Assembly (NCBI RefSeq): GCF_964204645.1
Contig: NC_134028.1
Location: forward strand, 11,449,001 to 11,513,000
Reading direction: 5' to 3'
Length of the DNA stretch: 64,000 nt
Origin: Tubulanus polymorphus
Lineage: Eukaryota > Nemertea > Palaeonemertea > Tubulaniformes > Tubulanidae
The translations under genes and the position numbers were made by a program. Below are positions 54,058-64,000 of this stretch, in pieces; position 1 is the first letter of the stretch, and every line of letters begins with the position of its first letter. The notes beneath the pieces were generated by a model, which had not been told where the DNA came from, did no database searches, and saw only the letters and a program-made list of their open reading frames with translations.

Positions 54058-56215
54058 ATTAGGGTTTCTGCTGCCTCAGCAGAAACCCTATTGGATTCCT
54101 GCTGATTATTATTTTAACATATTTTCCACTGAGTTTCGTCACATAAAAATCATCTATTAGATTTGATTACTAACAACTTTGAAACGAAATGTTAAACTCT
54201 GATAATAATATAACAGTCTCTTTCTGTGCGTAGTTTCTATGGATGTACTGTGCTTTCTATTTTAAACTTGAAGTTACTTAAAGATAACACCGGTGGAAAT
54301 AGCAATCATCAATCATGGCGCGCATACTGGCGCGAATCTGAAAGTTTGTGACGTCATTTCATAAATAAATAAAGAAGGAAGGCTCCGAGAAGATCCAAAT
54401 CACAGGTTACTGTGAATAACTGGGGTTCGACCATTCACAAGTTAAAAATGTACTTCCTTGTTTGTGAAGTTAGTTTATTCATACTGTTATTAAAAGCAGT
54501 TCCTTTTAAACAACATATAATAGTATAGTTTTGTTCGTGGATATCAATACTTCGAAAAATCAACAGCAGTTTATTTATTTACTGTACCGGTACGCGTTTT
54601 CTTAATTGAATTAAATACGGGATATCGACAAATTTAAGTTCTTGAATTACTCGTTTGATGGCGCTAGTCAGAACCGGAAATTTGAACCTAAATCCGCCAT
54701 GTTCTAGTTCATTTGCAATAAAAATCTCTCGATTCAAGTTTTTAGTTAGCGATATTTTACTTACTTTACATAGGCACGCACAATCCTTTAAGTATGATAT
54801 CTTGGCAATGTGTTGAATTCGATAAAACCTCACTTTGAACGCTAAAGATCACTAGAAATGTGAAAAAACTACCAAAAATCACAAATTTAGCGATGACGCT
54901 CGAAGCAGTTAACGGAAGTAATGACTGGTGCCGGGTGTCTTCACTTTGTTGTTGAGTTCAAGACTCTAAGGTGAATTCATTGCAGGCTACACTGATAAAT
55001 ATGAAATAATATTACGAAATAAAACTGATGTTAGAAGGACTACACTCGTAGATTCATAATAAAAATATGAAAAGTACCAGGACTCGAACCAACAATCGAA
55101 ATTGGGCCGTCAAGTGCTGCCACCATGTGATACCTGGCAACCAGTCTTTACATCTTCAGCCGTTGCAAAATGTTTTTTGATAATTTTAGGACACTTATAG
55201 TGATTTCTAGCCTTTGCAGTGAGGTTTTATCATATCAAACGTAGCGGTAGGATAACATATTTAAAGGATTACGCGTAACGATGTATAGTAAGTAAAATAT
55301 CGCTCATTGAGAACTTGAAGCGAGAGATTTTCATTGCAAATGAACTAGAGCATGGAGGATTTAGGTTCCAATTTCCGGTTCTGACTAGCGCCATCAAACG
55401 AGTAATTCAAGAACTTGAATTTGTCGATATCCCGTATTGGTCCGGTCCAAAAGGCGGGTCATACTAGTTAGCGTCAGAAAATGTCAGCGTCGGTGATACC
55501 TTGTTATCGTCGATAAACGGTCTAAAGTCAGTTTATACATCACATACATTACAAATTGGAGGTCCCTCGTACATGTACATCACATCGTGACGCAGCGGCG
55601 ATGGTAATGTCATAGAAGAACAAAGTCAGCCTACCCACTGCACCGATAAAGAATGATAGCTAGCCAGAGACCAGTGACAGTTAGTAATGGGGAGTGATGG
55701 TACCGTTCGTGATTATGTTTTTATAATGGTTATTGGACGTCAATTATATATGTGAATTGTAGTCCCCATCTGATCGCTTGACTTGTCAGACTGGCTTGTC
55801 ACTCCTCTGCTAATAGTAACACTATAAGGCATTCCCTCCTGCATAGTTTGCCCTATAGCCCAAATTTGTGCTTTGGGCCAAATTCAGTTTTCTTATCTAG
55901 TCGACTTTTTTCGGAACTAATGATAACCGAATATGCGCTTAAACTGTCACTAGGGAATGGTAAAAACACCGTAGTTTCGTTCTTCTCGATGTTATTTCCC
56001 CCAAAACCCGGCACATTAGTGCTTTGCGCGTAGTAGCCCATGCGCGTACCAGCACATGTGGGTCAACATATCCATGTTGTGAGTTGACCCCTAGGTGGCA
56101 CTCTTTCAAAAAACGGAATGTGACTAACTGATTTCGGGTGAAATCTTTGCTCGCATCCCTGAACGACATTCTATCCAGAAAGGCAGAAACCCGTTATCGC
56201 TGCTTGCAGCTATAT
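54058..56215. mobile_element. 2.15-kb insertion with terminal hairpins
   Basis: Left end AGGGTTTCTGCTGCC with its inverted mate AGCAGAAACCCTATTG; right end GGCAGAAACCC, then GCTGCTTGCAGC and TATATTTCTAAC. The GC hairpin followed about 7 nt later by CTAA resembles a Helitron-type 3' end, but the 5' end is not TC. It splits the copy-1 repeat cleanly. It contains a 150-bp inverted repeat (54617-54769 and 55288-55436) and a tRNA-like B-box (minus, GGTTCGAGTCC at about 55082). No coding capacity seen. Confidence 0.5.
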
Positions 56216-56470
56216 TTCTAACTTTCTATTCTTATTCTAACATTACTCTAATATTATTAATTCTAACAATTTATTTTATTCTAAGAGTTTACTTAACAAT
56301 TTATCCCAACGTAAGATTCCGTTGCAACACATTTCAGTCTCGTTGCAAATGAATAAAATTGGAGAAACATTTGCTCTGAAATGTTCTTCTTGAAAATCAC
56401 CAAGTGGGGGATTTTTACCTACTTTGAAAATTTGGGGATTTTTACCCAGGGGACTTTTACCAAAAACCCT
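56216..56470. mobile_element. GGTAAAAATCCC repeat, copy 1 right half
   Basis: Aligns with 57480-57645 through AAGAGTTTACTTAA, CAATTTATC, TTTCAGTCTC and AATCACCAAGTGGGGGATTT. Confidence 0.65.
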
Positions 56471-57027
56471 TATACCAAACTACATACATGAAAATGACAT
56501 TATTCTGTGACTTTTAGCTAAGCAACAAGCATATAAAAATTATATTATCGTAGTTTTGAAAATTTCTATGAAGAAATAGTTTTAAAGTATATTGTAAAAT
56601 ATCTATGTTCCCTGAATATTATTTTAAAAGTATTGTCTGTTCTCATTTAGGTTTACACTTATGTTTGATAGAAAACTGAACTTGGGGGGATTTTTTTTAC
56701 CAGGGATATATTTACCTACATTGGTATAATTTATCTCATATCCTTATATGAATATTCTAACATATTCAGATAAACTTACACATATATGCATCCCTTTTCT
56801 TTAGTACAGTATAGTTACATACATTGGATGAAGTGGTGAAAGACACATTGGACAACTACTACAGGGCCCTGTCTAACAACACCCTTATTGACACATGGAA
56901 ATTAAAAAAAATGATGATGGCCTTATCATGTGGAATATACTTTTCCCTGGATTTTTACCAGGGGAATTTTTACCTAGGGGGGATTTTTACCAGGGGTCGA
57001 TTTTTACCTTGTGGAAAATCTCCTAGG
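56471..57027. other. No gene; further GGTAAAAATCC remnants
   Basis: Decayed pieces of the same family (GGGGATTTTTTTTACCAGG near 56690 and several near 56945-57010). Confidence 0.5.
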
Positions 57028-57645
57028 TAAAAATCCCCTTGGTAGAAATCCCCAATTCTTCAAAGTAGTGCAGTGTAAGTAGATACAATCTTAAGGTCAA
57101 TTAATTCATATTTATTGATACATATATTCAATAAATTCATATTTTTCTGGGGAACACCTTAAGGATATCATGCGCATACAAACTATGATATACACTATTT
57201 GAATTAAAACATACTACAAATTAACAGTTCATTATTACTAAATTGGTCCCTTTCTTATTGGTACGCAGTTAGTTATCGCAGTTGAAAGGGTTCATCGCAC
57301 ATTTCAAATATATTACACTAAAATCTTATATGTCTAGAAATAATATTTCGTTATTGCTCATAATTCATGGCATCGCGCAGCTCAAATATACCACAACATA
57401 ACAAGAGTTCACAGGTCAAAGATATTCCAGTTCGAATTTAAAGGTATAACAAATAAAAGTTTATTATTCTTATTAATTCTTACAATTTATTGAAATCTAA
57501 GAGTTTACTTAAGGATTTATCACAACGAAAGATTTAATTGCACAGTTCAAACATATTTCAGTCTCATTGCAAATTGATAAAATTGGAGTATCATTTTGCT
57601 TTGAAATGTTCTTGAAAATCACCAAGTGGGGATTTTTACCTAGAG
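57028..57645. mobile_element. GGTAAAAATCCC repeat, copy 2 (complete, about 618 bp)
   Basis: Inverted ends TAGGTAAAAATCCCCTTGGT and ACCAAGTGGGGATTTTTACC. No coding sequence. The reference copy for the family; superfamily unknown. Confidence 0.7.
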
Positions 57646-57739
57646 GTTTTTTTACCATAGTGTACACATGACTGTATGCTGTTCTACTGGACTTGGAGTA
57701 CTCGCGGCTAGACTTAATTTATTCCAAGACGACGCAAGT

Positions 57740-58345
57740 CGTGTTTCGACGGGTTCCTATGTTCCCCGGGTCCTATGTTCCCCAAGGGAAATTAAACATA
57801 AAAGGGGTTCTATATTCCCCGGATCCGATATTCCTCGAAGATTATGGAAAATGTATAAAAAAGTCCTTTGTTCCCATGGCCACATACACTCGGCATTTCA
57901 TCATACATTTCGGCGCCGGGAATTCTGAGCATGATAACGCGCCAGGCTGCCGAGCCTGAAATGCAACCAATTAGTCGATGTGGAAAATCGCCACTACATG
58001 TATCTTTATCTTTATTTTATTAAATGAAAATTAACGAGTGACGTAACTACTGAATAAATTACCTGATCGATGGATTAATTGTCTTGTCGAATTTCTCTCG
58101 TTCAGTTCTATCGTTTGCAAAAAAATAAAAGCACCTTGTCTGTATCAAATTTATAGTATCTAGCAAATACATGATATGATTGATGGACTATTATTAAAAA
58201 GCATAGGTATGGACACTTCTGGTCAACCTTTTTACTATTTGGAGAATATATGGAACCTCGTTGTATTATTTCCTTTGGGAGAATATAGAACCTGGGGAAT
58301 ATAGGGCCCGAGGAACATAGAACCTGGGGAATCTAGGGATGACCC
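57740..58345. mobile_element. Element with repeated TTCCCC ends
   Basis: Left end holds tandem GGTTCCTATGTTCCCC-type units (57750-57830), right end their inverted copies GGGGAATATAGAACC (58255-58340). Fold-back element with subrepeats in its ends; no coding. Confidence 0.55.
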
Positions 58346-59105
58346 CCCTTTCGACCGTGTTCATTACTCATCACTTTTCAAATCATTACTGAAACGAAGA
58401 ATAGTTTAATTGATTTTTATTTCATATGGAAAACAAGTTATGCCGGTTACATGTAACCAGTCTTTCCCGCGGAATTTTCCATTGGATTAAAACAAGGGCC
58501 GGGGCTTATTTCTTCTTTGTTTTTCACCAGTTGCATCGATAGCTTACGTTCTTTTTAACTTACAATTCAAGTTTTGGTAGTCACATAGCCAGATCTTTGA
58601 GCGTCAGAATATGCAGGTGATTTAATTTTACTTGTGCCCAGTACAGCAGCGATAATTCAAATGTAGAACATTTGCGAACAATTTGCGGAAGCGTGTAGTA
58701 TTTCATTTTAAAGAAGCAAATCACATTTTGCATTTTCCTGGATACGTCCTCGTCAAGTTTTATTACTATTAGATTTTCATCACTTGAATTAATTATTTAG
58801 TTTTGTAATACAGTCAACCCCCGATATACCATCCACATCGGTGAAGAAAATTTTGACGGTATAGAGAGTATGGCGGTATATATCGTGGGTATTTTACTAT
58901 GTATTTGTAAAGAGATGTACATTGTTCATAATTTAAATTGTTCATCAAATTTGGCAAATATCTGCTCAGCGTAAAGAAACGTTCCGTTAATTCTGCTGTT
59001 CGCGGTAATCTGGGACAGTTCCCTCTACTTATAATTTTCTTGCCACTTATGGTCAAATAGTGGCTGCGCATCTGTAAAATAGGCAGTTCGACGATGGTAT
59101 ATAAA
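58346..59105. other. No gene; Tigger/pogo-like end
   Basis: TACAGTCAACCCCCGATATA at 58809-58828 resembles a Tigger/pogo terminal repeat at a TA site. The partner end was not found. Confidence 0.35.
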
Positions 59106-59429
59106 GCGGCTAGTGGTAAAAATCCCCAGGGTTAAATTCCCCTATAATCCAAAGTCCAAAGTAGGTAAAAATCCCCCTCCTTCTGAATGTAGTGTAAGTA
59201 GATACAATCTTAAGGTCAATTAATTCATATTTATGATACATATATATAATTTATCATTGTGGAACACCTTAAGGATATCATGATCATACAAGCTTTGAAT
59301 TAAAACATAATACAAATTAACACAGGTTAATGAAAGGATTCATCGCACATTTCAAATATATTACACTAGCTTGAATCTTAAATATCTAGAATTAAAAGTT
59401 CATTATTGCTTATAAATTCATGGCATACT
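59106..59429. mobile_element. GGTAAAAATCCC repeat, copy 3 (partial)
   Basis: Starts GGTAAAAATCCCC and follows copy 2 to TTCATGGCA, where the minisatellite element begins. Confidence 0.65.
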
Positions 59430-60785
59430 GCCCGCCGATCCTCTCCGAGACCGGTAATACTAATGCTACCCCGATGCCACTGTTACCAGTGATACTGCGC
59501 GATCCTTCTAGAGTCCGGTGATACGTACTGCTACCCCGATACCACTGATACCAGTGATACTGCCCGATCCTTCAGGAGACCGGTGATACTGCCCGATCCT
59601 TCAGGAGACCGGTGATACTAATGCTACCCCGATACCACTGTTACCAGTGATACTGCCCGATCCTTGAGGAGACCAGTGATACTGCTGCAACCCCGATACC
59701 ACTGATACCAGTGATACTGCCCGATCCTTCTGGAGACCGGTGATACTGATGCTACCCCGATACCACTGTTACCAGTGATACTGCCCGATCCTTCAGGAGA
59801 CCGGTGATACTAATGCTACCCCGATACCACTGTTACCAGTGATACTGCCCGATCCTTCAGGAGACCAGTGATACTGCTGCTACCCCGATACCACTGATAC
59901 CAGTGATACTGCACGATCCTCTCCGAGACCGGTGATACTACTGATACCCCGATACCACTGTTACCAGTGATACTGCCCGATCCTTCTGGAGACTGGTGTT
60001 ACTGCTGCTACCCCGATACCACTGATACCAGTGATACTGCCCGATCCTTCTGGAGACCCGTGATACTACTGCTACCCCGATACCGCTGTTACCAGTGATG
60101 CTGCCCGATCCTTCTAGAGACCGGTGATACTACTTCTATCCCGATACCACTGATACCAGTGATACTGCGCGATCCTTCACGAGACCGGTGATACTACTGC
60201 TACCCCGATACCACTGATAACAGTGATACTGCACGATCCTCCAGGAGACCGGTGATACTACTGCTACCCCGATACCACTGTTACCATGCCCGATCCTTCT
60301 CGAGACTGGTGATACTGCTGCTACCCCGATACCACTGTTACCAGTGATACTGTCCGATCCTTCTGGAGACCAGTGATACTACTGCTACCCCGATACCACT
60401 GATACCAGTGATACTGTCCGATCCTCTCCGAGACCGGTGATACTACTGATACCCCGATACCAGTGATACTACCGATCCTCTCCGGGACCGGTTATACTAA
60501 TGCTACCCCGATACCACTGATACCAGTGATACTGTCCGATCCTTCTGGAGACCAGTGATACTACTGCTACCCCGATACCACTGATACCAGTGATACTGTC
60601 CGATCCTCTCCGAGACCGGTGATACTACTTATACCCCGATACCAGTGATACTACCGATCCTCTCCGAGACCAGTGATACTACTGATACTCCGATACCACT
60701 GATACCAGAGATACTGCCCAATCCTTCAAGAGAACGGTGATACTACTGCTACCCCGATACCACTGATACCAGTGATACTACGGAT
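59430..60785. repeat. 64-bp minisatellite, about 21 units
   Basis: Unit CCGATCCTTCAGGAGACCGG, TGATACTAATGCTACCCCGA, TACCACTGTTACCAGTGATACTG with small variants (TCTGGAGACC, TCTCCGAGACC, ACTGATACC). Units contain internal inverted steps such as ACTGGTATC/GATACCAGT. Followed by a unique end (60786-60895) shared with 43410-43520. Confidence 0.95.
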
Positions 60786-60895
60786 GCTTTCGGCCCGTGT
60801 AGTATTCGGTCGTAATGTTCTGTTCTCACTGTATTTTCCCATGGCGCCCTCTACATAGCCGCCATCTTGAAACGGTGTTCTGGTACACCACTGAC
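60786..60895. mobile_element. Unique terminus of the minisatellite element
   Basis: GATGCTTTCGGCCCGTGTAG to CGGTGTTCTGGTACACCA with internal GCCGCCATCTTG; inverted copy at 43410-43520. Confidence 0.7.
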
Positions 60896-61435
60896 TGTTG
60901 TGGGGTTGTGACTGTTGTGACCCTGATTTCTTAGATTCATCCCATGTTTCACAAATTATGATAACTTATATCACAGTTATTATATCACGCATTAAAAGCA
61001 AAGACGAGCAAAATAAGAAATTGAGACTGCTGCCACCGACCTGCTGACAATCAATCGACCTACTACGCCATCTGCTCCAGAAAACAAATATCACGTGGCC
61101 AGGTGAGCTTGGACGTTGGCCACTTGATAGAAGAAAACGAGATTGACAGCGAATGTTTCAATTCTGGGTCCCTAACAAAAAAAGTTATACAGTATTTTTC
61201 AAACTTGGTCATAATTAATTAGCAATCAACGATTAATCCACAAAATAAACATGAACATTTTGGTACAGCATCCGCAGTAAAATTCCGACGCAACAATACT
61301 TTTACCTTTTACCGATTCCCTGGTCCCAGAGAGGAAGTTGTCCAGGTTTTCTGTCGAAATCCAAGCTATTCAGCAAAATGGAAATGATGTCTATAGAAAT
61401 GAATATGAATGAAATTATATGGTGGCTGATTCTTA
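60896..61435. other. No gene recognised
   Basis: Nothing identifiable. Confidence 0.4.
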
Positions 61436-61785
61436 TTGTGGCTGATTCGGGCCATACTAAAATATTTTTCTGTACGGCTAAAGCAACAATAAAAAAATTT
61501 TAACATTGGATAAAACCAAACTTTTTGAATTCTCGCTCGAGAAAACCAAAATGTTTTGAATTCTCGCGCGAGAAAACCAAACTTTTTGAATTCTCCAGCG
61601 AGAAAACCAAACTTTTTGATTTCTCGCGCGAGAAAACCGAAAGTTATCAAATCTCGCGCGAGAAAACCAAAAGTTTTGAATTCTCGCTCGAGAAAACCAA
61701 AAAAGGCCAATGTGAAATTTTTTTATACTTGCTTTAGCCGTACACAAAAATTTTTTAGCATGGCCCGAATCAGCCACCATACTAT
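61436..61785. mobile_element. Palindromic element with 33-bp minisatellite core
   Basis: Inverted arms of about 70 bp: GGCTGATTCGGGCCATACTA onward at 61436-61505 and its inverse ending at 61785 (GGCCCGAATCAGCC). Between them are six units of the form GAATTCTCGCGCGAGAAAAC plus CAAACTTTTT (61525-61705), each with a TTCTCGCGCGAGAA palindrome. Reading frames through the units give repeated peptides on both strands and are not genes. Confidence 0.85.
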
Positions 61786-62089
61786 CCACATCCGTTCAAA
61801 CTAAGCACAGAAATAGGATTCAAATAGCAATCCATGGCATTTTCTAGTAGACAGCAAGGAACACGGGTGTATAAATCATCATTTTGGATTATCATTTAGT
61901 GATAGTAAAGTAAGATCGTGGTTAGATCTAATACCAAGGATATTTTGTCTTATGAACTTATGAATCTTAGACAGGATAAGCCGCAGGACTTTGCTTGAAA
62001 TAAACCTCGTATTTGTAGCGGCTTTGGTCACGAAATTAGAATATTTCCTCATCCATCCTATTTTAAAACTTAAAAATAATATTATATTA

Positions 62090-62091
<2 letters not shown>

Positions 62092-62175
<84 letters not shown>

Positions 62176-62192
62176 AATATATATATATATAT
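62092..62192. repeat. AT microsatellite
   Basis: (AT)n over about 75 bp with a short interrupted extension. Confidence 0.95.
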
Positions 62193-62199
62193 TATACAC

Positions 62200-63240
62200 A
62201 CATCTAGATGTATGTAGAAACAACCGTTAGAATTCTGTCAACATTAATCGAAAAATATTCCCAAACACCTTTGAAAACATTCCAAAGCCAACCCAAAATT
62301 ACGCCTGAAACCTGGAGATGCCATGGATGAATTCGAAGGTAAACGGCCGTTCCAATGCGTTCAGGTTCAATATCACCTCTTTTCAAAATAATTTTGATAA
62401 CTGAGATAGTATCATCTTCGACTATAATTCGAAAGTGAGGGAGAAGTGTCAATGATTATGAGGCTTTTATTACTGAACGGAGTCAGACAGCGGACAGAAG
62501 AGAGTTGCATGGGTGAATCATAGGGATGACTAGAGCTGGCACCGTATCAGAAAATATCCTATATATACCTAGTCATCGGGTTTTGGGTCTAAACTTGTAC
62601 ATCTCCTGCCGCCTGGTAAACATGAATAGCCGATTACTATGGATACACTATGAGTTCTGGATACGAAATGAATTCCAAAAAAGTTGCAATGGTGCCCAGG
62701 AATGCTACAGGTAAATAAATATTACGTAGGGCCTAAACAAACGGGTTTTTGGTTTATTCTGGTTGATTCGGTTTCAACTCAGGCTAGTAGTATAGGGATT
62801 TAAATATTCAAACGTTCTATTTCACCCAAACGCAAATAATTGACGAAAATTCACTTATCATTGACACCGATTGCATTTACCGAAGTTCAAAGCGTACCAT
62901 CGCTTAACCTTCCTTTACGTACTACTACGGTTTATTACTACGAAGGACAGGAACCACAGGGTAACGTGACCTTTATACGCTCTACATAAAAGTTGTTGTG
63001 TATAATTTGAGAGGTGATCAAGTTTATAAATAAGCACCTATGACAAGGCAAAATGTTGCGGTTTTGAGTAAGTTTGTGAGAAAGCATGGCTATGACTCAG
63101 CCTTTAGATACGGCAGGAGTGTCTGTTTCACAATCACACACAAATACCTCGTATTATTATTATGTGCCTCGCCGTCGCAGTGAAATTCAAATACCCACCA
63201 TGAATTTTTGGTAAGATAAGTCGTATAATATATTATTTAG

Positions 63241-63303
<63 letters not shown>

Positions 63304-64000
63304 CTAGTATAATCTATGGCGGCAGATGTGCGTGGGTGGGTTATTGAAGTGCGGTCGGTGCGCGTTTACAAATTATAGTTATATGGTTGACGCTTTTATA
63401 GCCGCTTGTATTTGTGAATGAACTGTATTTTTGCTAGTGGCAAAAAGTCGTGGTTCGACCATCGGGGATATAGTGAAAGAAAGGTAAGTCTATCTTGTTG
63501 TCGGAACTTATAGATGTTGTATATTGATTGAAAATATACTGGAAAAGAATTGTCACATATTCTAACGCCATATCTTCCCGGTAAATAGGGTGAAACATTC
63601 CGTACCGGTTCCATAGCCCATATAATATAAACACCAGAGCACAGTTCTGAGTTGAGATTTGACTAGAGTTAACTCATCGAATATTTTAACTCCGAGCTTT
63701 CTCAAATATTTTGAACTGGATCCTGGAAGCTTTCTTAATTAATCACCCAAAATGAATAGGAAAATTCTGAAGAATTAATATCCCATATTAATGAATAATT
63801 TATTTTCATGGGTATCGTCCCTTACAATTTATAAAATTGAACTCACTCCATGACGATAAACCAAACGACATGTCATTGCCGTCTATGTGCGCTACCTAGT
63901 AGGAAATACAGGCACCACCAATGCCAGCTCATCTATCACGTTGACGACGAGTCATAATGATTTTACTCAGCAAATTCCTGGAATCGGTGAATATGTGATG
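62200..64000. other. No gene recognised; AT microsatellite at 63245-63302
   Basis: Short frames only; an (AT)n run at 63245-63302. No similarity noticed to other parts of the window. Confidence 0.5.

Noticed and set aside
59430..60785. CRISPR-like appearance of regular repeats
   Set aside because: Units are contiguous with no unique spacers, and the context is eukaryotic; it is a minisatellite.
61366..61804. Four overlapping ORFs with FSREKTK or SRARIQ repeats
   Set aside because: They occur on both strands of a minisatellite and reflect its 33-bp period, a multiple of three.
61879..62223. ORFs rich in YIYIYI
   Set aside because: Translation of an AT microsatellite.

Overview
The window looks like nuclear DNA of an animal, probably a marine invertebrate. 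It is AT-rich and I could recognise no host gene in it. Identifiable coding sequence comes almost entirely from mobile elements: Penelope-like retroelements, CR1/L2-type LINEs, a Ty3/gypsy element with an envelope gene, a Helentron, PIF/Harbinger, MULE-type and other TIR elements, a Polinton/Maverick relic, and minisatellites. The species cannot be fixed from sequence alone. A RAG1-N-terminus-like (N-RAG) domain and the mix of elements would suit a mollusc or another lophotrochozoan or deuterostome.

1-5.3 kb: two head-to-tail copies of a roughly 2.66-kb AT-rich module that I cannot assign to a known element. Each module carries, on the minus strand, an HNH endonuclease gene and a 57-codon C2H2 zinc-finger gene. 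It also has an array of short hairpins, a candidate heat-shock element and a long fold-back palindrome that begins AGTAATAGGG. Differences between copies are mostly silent in the two genes. A third palindrome and the same start-codon-proximal motif recur at 19.6-19.9 kb beside a decayed Polinton (16.8-19.5 kb: coiled-coil/membrane protein, double-jelly-roll capsid fragment, rve integrase fragment, lysine-rich protein). This links the module to a virus-like lineage.

9.2-16.6 kb: nested elements. A Penelope-like element is split by a 2.15-kb DNA transposon with a TIR and a 7-bp target duplication. That transposon carries the N-RAG-like domain and a nested Penelope 3' end. Next come a Harbinger transposase fragment, a BEL/Pao-type protease fragment, and a second Penelope end sitting inside another TIR element. 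The Penelope 3' ends carry hammerhead-ribozyme cores.

20-34 kb: a MITE, a MULE-like element with a 9-bp target duplication, then a decayed Helentron (OTU protease, DUF6570-like region, HUH Rep, PIF1-like helicase) split inside its helicase by a LINE. A minisatellite of about 75 bp follows.

37-43.7 kb: a Harbinger MITE, a cluster of three tidy hairpins, a third Penelope element (RT plus GIY-YIG) and a LINE tail.

43.9-52.6 kb: a Ty3/gypsy element with intact integrase, chromodomain, envelope and RT/RNaseH coding sequence, but in scrambled order. Integrase-envelope precedes protease-RT-RNaseH. The block is bounded by perfect 191-bp inverted repeats, and the protease is split between the two parts.

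53-64 kb: no gene recognised; non-autonomous repeats, a 64-bp minisatellite of about 21 units, a palindromic element with a 33-bp minisatellite core, and AT microsatellites.
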